Source of the DNA: FEB-12 sp964503315
Lineage (GTDB): Bacteria > Zixibacteria > MSB-5A5 > GN15 > FEB-12
Length of the DNA stretch: 64,000 bases
Assembly: GCA_964503315.1 (NCBI GenBank)
Contig: CAZCZL010000001.1
Coordinates: 186,001-250,000, forward strand
Direction: 5' to 3'
The translations under genes and the position numbers were made by a program. Below, in pieces: positions 7,459-16,125 of the stretch (the stretch's first letter is position 1; the number at the start of each line of letters is the position of its first letter). The notes beneath the pieces are model-generated. The model searched no databases. It was not told where the DNA came from and saw only the letters and a list, made by a program, of their open reading frames with translations.

Positions 7459-7803
7459 ATGAGTGAAAAGACCGCACAGATGACCCAACCGCAGGCCGCA
7501 GTTGATCCGACCGAGGATCACGCCGCTTGGCAGGCGTTGAAGCCATATATCGGGCACTGCCTGACCATGAATCATGACATCAACAATCCGCTGGCCGGAG
7601 TACTCGGCTACTGCGAGTTCATTCTCATGGATGATGATCTCTCCCCCAGCCATCGCAAACATCTGGAACAGATCGCGGAGTGCGCGGAACGGATCAAGAA
7701 GTTGGTCGAAGCGCTCTGTGATGAGAAGATAGCGTTGGCGGAAAAGATTGATCTGCGTGCGGTGACCGCGGCGTACCAGAAGGTCGCGAAGAAACTAGAG
7801 TAG
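7459..7803 (+). CDS. Stand-alone histidine-kinase dimerisation (HisKA/DHp) domain protein
   Basis: About 114 residues. The only recognisable feature is an H-box, TMNHDINNPLAGVLGY, with the phosphoacceptor His39 followed by Asp and Asn-Pro, then a long second helix to about 90. No N, G1 or G2 boxes of an ATP-binding domain follow, and no receiver is present. It could be a phosphotransfer protein phosphorylated by a kinase encoded elsewhere (a Spo0B-like idea), or a decoy dimerisation partner. The start could also be TTG 7444. The 3' end overlaps the end of the convergent VWA gene by 9 bases. No adjacent response regulator. Confidence 0.7.
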   Translation: MSEKTAQMTQPQAAVDPTEDHAAWQALKPYIGHCLTMNHDINNPLAGVLGYCEFILMDDDLSPSHRKHLEQIAECAERIKKLVEALCDEKIALAEKIDLRAVTAAYQKVAKKLE

Positions 7804-9966
7804 CTGATTCATCTTGCGGAAGATCCATTCCGTGGAGAGCAGTCCAATAAAGGCAAACAGCAGCCAGGTCTTCCCCCAAATAGGTATCTCGGAATGTACG
7901 CGCTCGTTGACGGCTGATTGGTCGATCTCAGTCACGGCTTTCGAGAAATCACGGAAAGTGTAATACTTGCCGCCGGTCGAAGCCGCGATTGCCTGCAGTG
8001 TGGACGGGTCGCCGGACTGATCGAATTCTTCCAGTGAGAAGCTCTCGACGACAATAGACCCTTCGCTTCGTTTCAGTTCAGCGCCGTCACGACTCATGAC
8101 ACCGACATACTTGTATTGACCGGGTTGCAGTTGGTCAAACGCTGCTTCGTATTTCCCTTCCCCTTTGTCCAGCAGGTCGGCATCGTAAGATTTGCTGTTG
8201 TCTGCCGAGGTTAGTTTCACGGTGCCGACAGCGCCGGGGATCGGGCGGAACCCCTGGTCGAAGGCAAATCCCTGGAAACGAACAGACTCGCCCCTCGTGA
8301 AGACCTCTTTCTCAGGCAGAATGCGGACTGGATCAAAGTCATCGCGGACAGTGAGCCAACGGGTAGTCCCTTCGATAAAGCGAGCATAGCTTGAATCGTT
8401 GCCGCCAAAGCCTAGTTCCACAAAGCCCCAGGTCCAATATGGCAAGGCCGCTGAGGCGAGAAGCTTCCCGGGGCCAAACCTTTTGTAGCCGAGAATCGGC
8501 GTACGCATATCTCCCCGTCCTGATTCAGCAACATAGGCAAGGATTGACGCATGCGGATCTATCTGGTCTGTGCGAACCAGTGATTTGAAGGGGGGCAGGT
8601 CATTCCACGCTTCGCGAATTGCCGTCCTATCATCGGCGATCCGGATACTGGGATGGAACAGGTTATTCTCCGCCGGTTCGCCATGGAAGTCTGACCACTC
8701 GAGTCGACGGCGAGAGGTTTGCGAGAACGGAAGCAATTCATTGAACCATGGGACAGGACCGCGATTGGCAAACTGTTCCCCCAGTAGCACCCAAATCGCG
8801 CCGCCGCGGTCGGATAGATAAGACCGAATCACGGATTGGTACTGAGAATACAACTGGGGATCCGGGTCATGGAGAATCACCAGATCATATCGATTCAGTT
8901 CTGTTTGTTGCGACGGGAATTGTCCGGAAAGATTGCCGGCTTTCGGGCCGGTGGCGCGCAGGTCGACATCGTATTTGTCCGAGGAAAGTAGGTGACGGCG
9001 CAGAAAACCAACCTCATGGTCAGGTCGGGCGGACACGAGCAGTACCATCAATCGGCTCTTCAGTATCTTCACCGAAATTGTGCGTGAGTTATTGCCGTCA
9101 TTGGCCTCGCCTTGCACCGCCGGAAGTGAGACTTGGAGTAATCGCTGGCCCGGTTCGGTCGGCGTATAGCGAAGAGTGATCTCCCCCTTGCCACCCTCTT
9201 GAGTCACCTGCATGCTGTTTTCGGCCGCCACGCGATTATTGTCGAGGAGTTGGACGCGCGCGGTTTTGCCAACAGCGTTATGCCAATTGAAACGAACAGT
9301 GAACTCGCTGGATTGCCCGACAAAAAGCACCGGATTGTAATCGATGTCTTCGAGCGCAAAGTCGAAGTCACCGACATCGACCGCAAGATTTATGGCGGTC
9401 ACGGGGTGACCTAAGTTAGCTGCGGCGGTCGCCGGGGAGCGCCCGGCATTGGATTTGCCATCCGAAAAGAGGAGCCACTGATCCGCGGGCGAGGTCATCT
9501 CGACGGTGGCGAGTGAAGCAATAGCATCACCCAACGCGGTCTTTTCACGACCAACCTTGTCAGGAGACTCGTTGACTGACTCGCCAAAATAACTGACACG
9601 GATATCGTTCCTGGAGCGAAGTTGCTCGAACTGCGAGCTGGAGAGGAGTGAGTCCAGACGTGCCTGTCGGCTCTTACCGGATTCCATCCGATCCATACTG
9701 GAGGAACTGTCTATGAGGACAGTCAACCGTTTGTTGCGTTGCCATTCGCGATCGAAACTCAGTACCGGCTCAACTAATGCGAGCAAGAGGGCAAGGATCG
9801 CCAGCGAGCGAAGCGTGGCGAGCAGCCATCGTTTCCAAGTCTCGATCATCGGGTTGGTCCGATAGTACAGAAGGACCGTCAATCCGGCCAACAGAATGCA
9901 CGCGATGGCGACCAGCCAAGGAGTCTGGGTAAGAAGATCTAAAGAGAAATCTTTCAGGCCGAACAT
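7795..9966 (-). CDS. Membrane-anchored VWA domain protein with glutamine-amidotransferase-like region
   Basis: A 723-residue protein. Two N-terminal membrane helices (about 15-34 and 47-68) are followed by a von Willebrand A domain whose MIDAS starts VLIDSSSSMD (Asp86, Ser88, Ser90). An Ig-like middle (about 205-300) precedes a region resembling the class I glutamine-amidotransferase fold (LMVLLVSARPDHEVGFL at about 305). A final helix (WLLFAFIGLLSTEWIF) sits near the C-terminus. This layout is common in Bacteroidota, Planctomycetes and Zixibacteria beside MoxR/DUF58/BatA genes, but none of those is adjacent here. It is likely an envelope protein with metal-dependent protein contacts. A GAGAG ribosome site precedes the ATG. 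Confidence 0.8.
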   Translation of the reverse strand: MFGLKDFSLDLLTQTPWLVAIACILLAGLTVLLYYRTNPMIETWKRWLLATLRSLAILALLLALVEPVLSFDREWQRNKRLTVLIDSSSSMDRMESGKSRQARLDSLLSSSQFEQLRSRNDIRVSYFGESVNESPDKVGREKTALGDAIASLATVEMTSPADQWLLFSDGKSNAGRSPATAAANLGHPVTAINLAVDVGDFDFALEDIDYNPVLFVGQSSEFTVRFNWHNAVGKTARVQLLDNNRVAAENSMQVTQEGGKGEITLRYTPTEPGQRLLQVSLPAVQGEANDGNNSRTISVKILKSRLMVLLVSARPDHEVGFLRRHLLSSDKYDVDLRATGPKAGNLSGQFPSQQTELNRYDLVILHDPDPQLYSQYQSVIRSYLSDRGGAIWVLLGEQFANRGPVPWFNELLPFSQTSRRRLEWSDFHGEPAENNLFHPSIRIADDRTAIREAWNDLPPFKSLVRTDQIDPHASILAYVAESGRGDMRTPILGYKRFGPGKLLASAALPYWTWGFVELGFGGNDSSYARFIEGTTRWLTVRDDFDPVRILPEKEVFTRGESVRFQGFAFDQGFRPIPGAVGTVKLTSADNSKSYDADLLDKGEGKYEAAFDQLQPGQYKYVGVMSRDGAELKRSEGSIVVESFSLEEFDQSGDPSTLQAIAASTGGKYYTFRDFSKAVTEIDQSAVNERVHSEIPIWGKTWLLFAFIGLLSTEWIFRKMNQLL

Positions 9967-10044
9967 GTCTCTCTTATACCGTGAGGAGCTGCCAGGAGTT
10001 GCCGTAATCTGACATAGAGATCCGTCCGGCGAGTCTGGGCAAAC

Positions 10045-11064
10045 TTAGGATGCTCTGGCGGCGGTGAACTGGACCATTTCGACCAGCGACTGATAGTAGA
10101 TCGAACCGTTGATCGGAGTTATCGACTCAAGTCCCTGTTGGCAGAGGTCGTCGGCGCGCTTCAGCGTGTACTCCAGGCCGCCATTCTCGGCGACAAAGGC
10201 GTAAACGCGTTTGAATGCGGCTTCGTCGCGGTCCGCCTTTTTCAAGTATTCGGTCATTTCACGGGCCGAACTCTCTGAGACTTGCTTCAAAGAATAAATG
10301 AGTGGGAGAGTGACCTTGCCATTAAAGACATCATTTCCCGGTTCCTTGCCAGTCAGTTCCGGATTCCCCACAAAATCAAGCAGGTCATCGGCGATCTGAA
10401 ACGCGATTCCGACCTTCTCCCCGAACTCGGAGAACTTGAGACGTTCGGTCCAGGCACGCTGGCTGAGGATCGGTCCTGTCTCGCAAGAAACTGCAAAAAG
10501 CGACGCGGTTTTATCCGCGATAATCTCGATGTATTCTTCTTCGGAAAGTGAGTAATTGCCGGTCTCTTCGATCTGGCGCAACTCGCCAACCGAGACGCGC
10601 TCGGTGGCGCGAGAAATGGCGTCGATAAGTTCCATTGATTTGGCGTCGCACATGATGCGAAACGCCTTGGCAAACAGATAATCACCCATCAGCACGGAAA
10701 TGAGGTTGGTCCACTTCGCGTTGACCGTCTCCTGTCCGCGACGAAGGTCGGATTCATCGACAACATCGTCATGCAATAATGTAGCGGTATGGATCAACTC
10801 GATTGCGAGGGAAGCATCAACAGAGTATTCAGTGAAATTATCCGCCGCGCGCGATGACAGGAAAACGAACGCCGGGCGTATCCGCTTGCCACGAGTCTTG
10901 AGGAGGTGACGGGCAATAGAGGTAATGAGTGGTGAATCACCTCTCAGGTGGTCGCTTAATTTCCTGTCGAAAGCTTCAAGATCCGCCTGGACGGGGCGAG
11001 TATATTCGAGCAAGCTGTTGGTGTCGAGTGTTGTAGACACGGGCGTTGGTTCCTGTTGCATCAT
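10045..11064 (-). CDS. Polyprenyl diphosphate synthase (trans, long-chain)
   Basis: A 339-residue class I isoprenyl diphosphate synthase, normal length for octaprenyl/heptaprenyl synthases that make quinone side chains. The first aspartate motif is LLHDDVVDESDLRRG (Asp99, Asp100, Asp103), and the second is IADDLLDF (Asp226, Asp227, Asp230). RGKRIRPA at about 59-66 binds the isopentenyl diphosphate. Product length is not predictable here, and no menaquinone gene is adjacent. Two consecutive ATG codons could serve as start; the ribosome site is weak. Confidence 0.92.
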   Translation of the reverse strand: MMQQEPTPVSTTLDTNSLLEYTRPVQADLEAFDRKLSDHLRGDSPLITSIARHLLKTRGKRIRPAFVFLSSRAADNFTEYSVDASLAIELIHTATLLHDDVVDESDLRRGQETVNAKWTNLISVLMGDYLFAKAFRIMCDAKSMELIDAISRATERVSVGELRQIEETGNYSLSEEEYIEIIADKTASLFAVSCETGPILSQRAWTERLKFSEFGEKVGIAFQIADDLLDFVGNPELTGKEPGNDVFNGKVTLPLIYSLKQVSESSAREMTEYLKKADRDEAAFKRVYAFVAENGGLEYTLKRADDLCQQGLESITPINGSIYYQSLVEMVQFTAARAS

Positions 11065-11158
11065 GGAACGCCAAGATAGTTGCCCATGTTCCGGCTGTCA
11101 ACCGGGAATCTGTCGACTCCCGGTTGCGTCAACTGCTTGTCAGAATTGCGGTTAATCG

Positions 11159-12916
11159 CTACTTAGCGATCAACAGTCCAAAGGTGCTTGGATCGTACTC
11201 AACAGGTGTTTGCCAATCGGCGGACTTGGTCAGACGGGCCTGTTTGCGACGGAAATTGACGCGCCATGTATCGCCCTGCGCTATCCAGGCCCCAAAGGTT
11301 GAGAGCGGTATGGCCGCTTCGAGCGTCCAACCGTCTTCATACCTTTGAGTCCTTACGAGATACTCGCCGTTCCAACCGATATCCCCGTGCATATACCCTT
11401 CGGCATCGCGCTCAAACCGCTGGTCAAAAGCAATTCCTTCGGGGTTGAAATAGATCTGGTACGCTTCGGTCAACCCGCTTGGCGGGGCGATGAAGAAGCC
11501 GAGGCAATCTTCCAGGTTCATTGCATCATCCCGTTGATCAGCCTTGACCATCATCGAATCGGGCTTACTTTCGCGGCAGCGGGCGGCCAGATAGAGATTC
11601 TGGTCATCGTACGCGAAGTAAACCTCGGTCGGTTCGACCTGCGACTTGCCGCCAGATGGATCATAGTAGTTGGTTTCCGGATGGCGCCAGATATCCTCCG
11701 ATAGGAAGCCATCGACATTCGGCGCAGATGCGGCATGCATGCACGCAGCCACGCGGGCGAGCGGGATCGATTCGCGAATGGTGACCGTGTTATCCTTCGA
11801 GTAACGGAAGGCTACCTGCGCGCTGGGTGGTGGAAAACTGGCGCGCTTGGCCGACACTGTCACGGAAAACGTGCGTTGTTCGTGCGGCGGGACGGATACG
11901 ATCTGCGTACGCGGTGAGAAATGCCAGTCGGGCGCGCCAGACCAGGTCAGCGTATCATTGACCGGATAGTTTCCCAGCGAATTGTCTATCGTATACTGCA
12001 GAATAGTGCTGGGTATCCGCTGGTCCTCGGTTACGGGGATGGGCCGGGCGAAAGTCAGCCCCCGGTTACGCAAACCTTCGTACACCTTGCGATCGGCAAC
12101 GGTCATGATGTCCCACGACTGAACCGAGCCCATCTTGATCGGCGCAATGTGGACGCCCCGGTGGTCAAGCGTAGTGTAAAGGAAGTGATACCCAACAGAA
12201 CCAAAGTCAACATCCATGTCTCCGCCGGAGCTGCCCAGCGACGTGTACTTAATACCCTGGTACTCCACCGAGAAGTACTCGTGGAAATGTCCCGAAAAGA
12301 CAGCATCGACACCGTACTGCTTGAACAGCGCGTGCAGAGTGTCAATCTGGTTGTGCACGATCGTCTCGTACCAGAAAGGCTTGTGCATAAAGACAAGCGT
12401 GTACACTGAGTTCTTGTAGGTCTTAAGATCTTTCTCGAGCCAGGCAAGTTGCTCTTGAGGCATCTCGTTCGGGGCATCATAGCGCGCGTTGTCGAGCACG
12501 ATAATATGGACACGATCGAAATTGAATGAATAGTAGGTTCGGCCGACGTTTTCTTTGTAGGCTTTTTCACCCAAATGGCTGAAGAGTTCGTGATTCCCCG
12601 GCGTGAAGTGAATCGGCGCAGTGAGCGGTGAAATGATAAAGCGATACTCATCCCACTGTTCGGCAAGTTGCGCGGAATCCTCGACATAGCCTTCGATCAT
12701 GTCACCGACGGTCATGATGAAGTCGGGACGAAGGCGGGCGACTTCTTCGACGATCTGCTCATAAACACCGGGTTGATGTCCGCCGGTTCGGTCGCCGATT
12801 ATCGCGATGCGAACGGGGGTCATGTCATCTGTGGCACTAGCGAGGGTTGGTGCGACGAGGCAGGCGAGTGATATAACCAGGAGACCAACCAGTCGCCAAA
12901 TAGTTCGGCGTGTCAT
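11159..12916 (-). CDS. Secreted calcineurin-like phosphoesterase with C-terminal CBM9-like domain
   Basis: A 585-residue exported protein. A signal peptide ends near ALASA (25-29). The metallophosphoesterase motifs follow in order: GDRTGGH (Asp42, His47), GDMIEG (Asp72), GNHE (Asn108, His109) and SGHFHEY near 215. After a linker with an Ig-like segment (about 300-390), residues from about 395 resemble carbohydrate-binding family 9 domains (DGFLSEDIW, VYFAYDDQNLYLA, DGWTLEAAIP). The combination suggests phosphoester removal from glycans or wall polymers outside the cytoplasm; substrate unknown. AAGGAGG lies before the ATG. Probably monocistronic. Confidence 0.85.
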   Translation of the reverse strand: MTRRTIWRLVGLLVISLACLVAPTLASATDDMTPVRIAIIGDRTGGHQPGVYEQIVEEVARLRPDFIMTVGDMIEGYVEDSAQLAEQWDEYRFIISPLTAPIHFTPGNHELFSHLGEKAYKENVGRTYYSFNFDRVHIIVLDNARYDAPNEMPQEQLAWLEKDLKTYKNSVYTLVFMHKPFWYETIVHNQIDTLHALFKQYGVDAVFSGHFHEYFSVEYQGIKYTSLGSSGGDMDVDFGSVGYHFLYTTLDHRGVHIAPIKMGSVQSWDIMTVADRKVYEGLRNRGLTFARPIPVTEDQRIPSTILQYTIDNSLGNYPVNDTLTWSGAPDWHFSPRTQIVSVPPHEQRTFSVTVSAKRASFPPPSAQVAFRYSKDNTVTIRESIPLARVAACMHAASAPNVDGFLSEDIWRHPETNYYDPSGGKSQVEPTEVYFAYDDQNLYLAARCRESKPDSMMVKADQRDDAMNLEDCLGFFIAPPSGLTEAYQIYFNPEGIAFDQRFERDAEGYMHGDIGWNGEYLVRTQRYEDGWTLEAAIPLSTFGAWIAQGDTWRVNFRRKQARLTKSADWQTPVEYDPSTFGLLIAK

Positions 12917-13066
12917 AGGCTCCTCCTTAGTCAGAGCGAGGCGTTATGGTCCTCTGTATCCATGATAGCCGATTTTAATCGGGATGCAAGCATAATCGGC
13001 AATTCTGCCCCTGATTCACACGCGATTGCCTGACTTGTGAGCAGTCCCGGAGAGGTCGGCGACCGG

Positions 13067-13094
13067 TTGACAGACCGACCGAAACGTTTAGATT
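13067..13094 (+). promoter_or_regulatory. Candidate promoter of the alpha/beta hydrolase, possibly leaderless
   Basis: TTGACA (13067-13072) is a perfect -35. After 16 bases comes TAGATT (13089-13094), a 4/6 match to the -10. The expected start site is at or next to the ATG at 13101, and no Shine-Dalgarno sequence is present, which fits a leaderless message. Inference from spacing only. Confidence 0.5.
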
Positions 13095-13100
13095 GGCAGA

Positions 13101-13940
13101 ATGACAGACAATAAGCCATCGGTGAGGACATCCGGCGAAGGGCCGGTGATCCTCTGTTTGCACAGCAGTACCAGTTCCTCAAAGCAGTGGACCACGCTGA
13201 CGGAACTTCTTTCCCATTCGTATCAGGTGATCTCCCCCGATTTGTACGGCTATGGCGACAGCCCGGATTGGAATATCGACCAGACACTTAGCCTCGGGGA
13301 TGAACTGGCACTGCTGAAGCCGGTGCTGGATGATATCTGCGGACCTTTTCACCTGATCGGTCACTCGTATGGCGCGGCGGTAGCGTTGACCCTGGCTCAT
13401 GAGTTCCCGAAACGGGTGCGCAGCCTCACGTTATACGAACCGGTGCTGTTCAGCCTGCTGTTTGCGGAGGATAGCCGCTCAGCCGGGACGGTGGAAGTAG
13501 GCGCAGTGCGAGAGGATGTCGCTAACCTCGTACAACGGGGATTGCTGCATCAGGCCGGAAAGCGGTTTGTCGACTATTGGTCCGGAAATGGCGCGTGGGA
13601 CAGCTTTACCGATCGGCAACGGGATTCGGTCGCCAAGAGGATGCCGAAGGTGGTGGCCGATTTTGATGCGGTAATAGGTCACACGACGCCGCTGGAAGCC
13701 TATCGCGACTTGGATATACCGACTTTGCTGCTCTACGGTCTGGAATCTCCCGAATCAACACGCGAAATTGTCGATCATCTGTCCAGGACACTCCCAAAAT
13801 CGGAAACACGGGGGTTCCTCGGGCTGGGGCATATGGGTCCGATCACCCACGCCAGCCAGATCGCGCAGTTGATAAGCAAATTCCTGGCGACACAGCCGCA
13901 TGGGATACTGGTACATCAACTGCGGCGGTCGCGGCAATAG
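13101..13940 (+). CDS. Alpha/beta hydrolase
   Basis: A 279-residue alpha/beta-hydrolase-fold protein without signal peptide, so cytoplasmic. The nucleophile elbow is IGHSYG with Ser89. An oxyanion-hole segment LCLHSSTSSSKQW follows strand 3 (about 18-30). The catalytic histidine is in GLGHMGP (His244). The acid after strand 7 appears as LLYGLESPE, where Glu may stand in for the usual Asp. DLYGYGDSP is the common DxxGxGxS signature. Substrate unknown. No ribosome-binding site lies near the ATG. Confidence 0.87.
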   Translation: MTDNKPSVRTSGEGPVILCLHSSTSSSKQWTTLTELLSHSYQVISPDLYGYGDSPDWNIDQTLSLGDELALLKPVLDDICGPFHLIGHSYGAAVALTLAHEFPKRVRSLTLYEPVLFSLLFAEDSRSAGTVEVGAVREDVANLVQRGLLHQAGKRFVDYWSGNGAWDSFTDRQRDSVAKRMPKVVADFDAVIGHTTPLEAYRDLDIPTLLLYGLESPESTREIVDHLSRTLPKSETRGFLGLGHMGPITHASQIAQLISKFLATQPHGILVHQLRRSRQ

Positions 13941-13966
13941 GTGCCCTCATTACACCGCCTCAATCA

Positions 13967-13995
13967 TTGACACAATAATCCATTTGAGCTATATT
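13967..13995 (+). promoter_or_regulatory. Sigma70-type promoter of the dockerin-like protein gene
   Basis: TTGACA (13967-13972), a 17-base spacer and TATATT (13990-13995, 5/6) form a near-consensus promoter. Transcription would start near 14002 and leave an untranslated leader of about 70 bases carrying the GGAAGGAG ribosome site before 14073. Confidence 0.7.
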
Positions 13996-14072
13996 ACCTT
14001 CAAGTCATTCCACGACCAATACCATTAGGTTCATCCATTGTCGGTCAACTGCTCCAAGCGGGAAGGAGTCAG

Positions 14073-14906
14073 ATGAAGAAGTTTCTTATCACCCTAGCAT
14101 TGTTCTGCTGTTATACGGCCACCAGTGAGGCCGCGGGGAGCGGGACGATCAAGATCGATCAGGTTCGTCGCAATGCACAGACTTGGGATCCATGCGGCTT
14201 TTACGTGGACGGAAATGTTCGCTTCGTGATACGGTATACTAATGACACGGGCGAACGGGTCAACATCTTAAATGACTTCGTCATTAAAACTGACGGTACA
14301 CCTTACTCACACATAACAATCGATACAACCACGAACTTGAGTTGGCAATCGGCGTTTGTCGCCTACTTCAATCTCGGATTCGGCTTGAGTGAATATCCAC
14401 CCTTATCTGTCTTGACGGTTGAAGGGGCCGGTGGTACTGGAAAAGGATTACCTATTGGCTACAATGATACGGTGCTAGCTATCACTGTGTGGGATGTCCC
14501 CTCAGTTGCCCATCTGCACCACATTTGTATAGATACGGCGACATCAGTTCCGGGATTCACGCGGTGGATGTGGACCTCTCCGGGAGGCGCCGAGTTCGCA
14601 CCTGAGTTTGTGGGGCTGGATGCAAACCAACCATACACTCCAGGTTACGGATACTGCTTTGTCGGACAGTGGTGTTGTCCGAGATGTTGTCAGGGAACAA
14701 CCGGAAATATCAACCTTCAGGGAGAGATCGACCTCTCCGACCTCTCGGTACTCATAGCCTATCTGACGCAGACGCCTCGTCCGATACTCGCATGTCCAGA
14801 GGAAGCGAATATTGACGACCGTGGGACGATAGACCTATCCGACCTGTCTCGCCTGATTTCGTATCTCACGACAAATCCACGTCCATGGCTGCCGGCATGT
14901 CCGTAG
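14073..14906 (+). CDS. Secreted protein with C-terminal dockerin-like repeat pair
   Basis: A 277-residue exported protein of unknown function. The signal peptide MKKFLITLALFCCYTATSEA ends near residue 20. Residues 22-200 form a beta-rich region with no family I recognise. A cluster CCPRCCQG starts at 201, and two dockerin-like calcium loops follow, each built on IDLSDLS and a hydrophobic helix (about 211-231 and 245-265), separated by a Pro-rich PRPILACPEEA link. Such paired repeats end many secreted proteins in candidate division Zixibacteria. No cohesin is seen nearby, so they may be self-contained calcium folds or sorting tags. GGAAGGAG lies 6 bases before the ATG. Confidence 0.8.
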   Translation: MKKFLITLALFCCYTATSEAAGSGTIKIDQVRRNAQTWDPCGFYVDGNVRFVIRYTNDTGERVNILNDFVIKTDGTPYSHITIDTTTNLSWQSAFVAYFNLGFGLSEYPPLSVLTVEGAGGTGKGLPIGYNDTVLAITVWDVPSVAHLHHICIDTATSVPGFTRWMWTSPGGAEFAPEFVGLDANQPYTPGYGYCFVGQWCCPRCCQGTTGNINLQGEIDLSDLSVLIAYLTQTPRPILACPEEANIDDRGTIDLSDLSRLISYLTTNPRPWLPACP

Positions 14907-14934
14907 ATCGAAGGTTCAGCAGGAGAGATACACG

Positions 14935-15264
14935 TTGAAAATCGAACAGGTACCCTTTGAGGTAATGAATTGGGAGAATGTGGCGCGTACGGAACACCCG
15001 GGTGAAACTGGGGTCGCGTACTGGCGGACGAAAGAAGTCGGGAATATCCGTGTTCGTATGGTAGAGTATTCGCCGGGGTATCTGGCGGATCATTGGTGTG
15101 CGCGGGGGCACGTGTTGCTGGTGCTGGAGGGAGAACTGACGACTGAACTTCAGGATGGACGAAAGTTCGTGCTACATGCGGGTGACAGCTACCAAGTTGA
15201 AAATGAAAGCGTGCCGCATCGGTCGGTGACAGAGTCTGGCGCGAAATTGTTCATTGTTGACTGA
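14935..15264 (+). CDS. DHCW-motif-type small cupin
   Basis: A 109-residue single cupin barrel starting at TTG, with AGGAG nine bases upstream. The stretch PGYLADHWCARGHVLLVLEGE matches the family named for a DHCW-type motif; here the order is Asp-His-Trp-Cys. EGELTTEL and PHRS supply further cupin signatures, with His and Glu as possible metal ligands. The family is uncharacterised; members may be small metal-bound enzymes or sensors. It follows the dockerin-like gene by 28 bases and may share its message. Confidence 0.8.
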   Translation: MKIEQVPFEVMNWENVARTEHPGETGVAYWRTKEVGNIRVRMVEYSPGYLADHWCARGHVLLVLEGELTTELQDGRKFVLHAGDSYQVENESVPHRSVTESGAKLFIVD

Positions 15265-15576
15265 CTATTGACGACACGGGATTCTTTGACCGTGTGACAT
15301 ATCATCTTGGCGACCAATTCAATCCTCTAACCCATGTCCAATTATAATCAAGTCAATACGTTGGAAGGCCGCAAAGGCACTCGGGGCACCATTGCCCCCG
15401 CGACGAGTTGTTCATGAAGTCTTTTTGACTTAGGTCAAAGACAAATGCCTTGTGTACTCTTCTTTTTGCCAATTCGATCGGTCGCCCAACCATTGCACTT
15501 TCTCCTCGCATTGGCCGGTCAGTTTATTCAAAACAACAACGTATCGTAGAAACAACAGCCATCGGAGGTATCTCAC
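15265..15576. promoter_or_regulatory. Intergenic region with FNR/HcpR-like palindrome and hairpin
   Basis: These 312 bases hold no gene. At 15424-15439 lies TTTGACTTAGGTCAAA, a perfect TTGAC-N4-GTCAA palindrome of the type bound by CRP/FNR-superfamily regulators such as HcpR. It is 137 bases before the CopD-like gene. A perfect 6-bp hairpin GGGGCA/TGCCCC with loop CCAT is at 15383-15398, and a CACGG/CCGTG hairpin at about 15276-15295 may end the cupin transcript. Confidence 0.45.
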
Positions 15577-16050
15577 ATGGTCTCTGAAGTGATTATCGAT
15601 TTCCTGCATCTGGCAGCCACCGTGGTCTGGATCGGCGGGATGGTCTTTATCGGCGCGGTGATGACCCCGGCTATTAGCGTGCTGGATGGTCCCAATCAGG
15701 GGAAAGTGTTCGGGGTCTTCGCCAAACGGTTTACGATCGTGGCCTGGAGTTGCACGATCTTACTCCTCATCACCGGTCTGCTCAAAACACCGACCGAGCT
15801 TCTGCTCAGTTTCTCCGGACGGTATGATATTTTATTGGCCGTAAAACATCTGCTTTTTCTCGGCATGATTGTCGGCGGATTGATCATCACTTTCGTATTG
15901 GCGCCGAGGATGCGCCGGCTTGCCCCGAAACCGGGTGAACCACCGGCGAAGGAGTTTGTGGCACTCCAGGGGAGGATTGAGATGACATCAAAGATGAATC
16001 TAGTGCTGGGCGTGTTGGTGCTTTTGTCACTGGTGATGATGCGCCACTGA
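15577..16050 (+). CDS. CopD-like four-helix membrane protein
   Basis: A 157-residue integral membrane protein with about four helices (7-29, 48-70, 86-112, 134-155). FLHLAATVVWIGGMVFIGAV is the first helix, with His and Trp positions typical of the CopD/YncD-like family of copper-resistance-associated or haem-like membrane proteins. RMEMTSKMN-type residues precede the last helix. A clear GGAGGT site lies before the ATG. An FNR/HcpR-like palindrome upstream suggests redox or nitrosative control, which is inference. No CopC, CopA or cytochrome gene is adjacent, so copper transport is uncertain. Confidence 0.75.
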   Translation: MVSEVIIDFLHLAATVVWIGGMVFIGAVMTPAISVLDGPNQGKVFGVFAKRFTIVAWSCTILLLITGLLKTPTELLLSFSGRYDILLAVKHLLFLGMIVGGLIITFVLAPRMRRLAPKPGEPPAKEFVALQGRIEMTSKMNLVLGVLVLLSLVMMRH

Positions 16051-16069
16051 TCCCCAGACCAAACGATCA

Positions 16070-16097
16070 CGGCCACTTGAACTGCGTCAAGTGGCCG
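16070..16097. terminator. 11-bp hairpin between convergent genes
   Basis: CGGCCACTTGA (16070-16080) and TCAAGTGGCCG (16087-16097) form a perfect stem with loop ACTGCG, between the CopD-like gene and the convergent outer-membrane protein gene. Neither side has a good T run, so termination may be weak or factor-dependent in either direction. Confidence 0.55.
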
Positions 16098-16125
16098 CAA
16101 TATGAATAGCATTAGGTAATGACTA

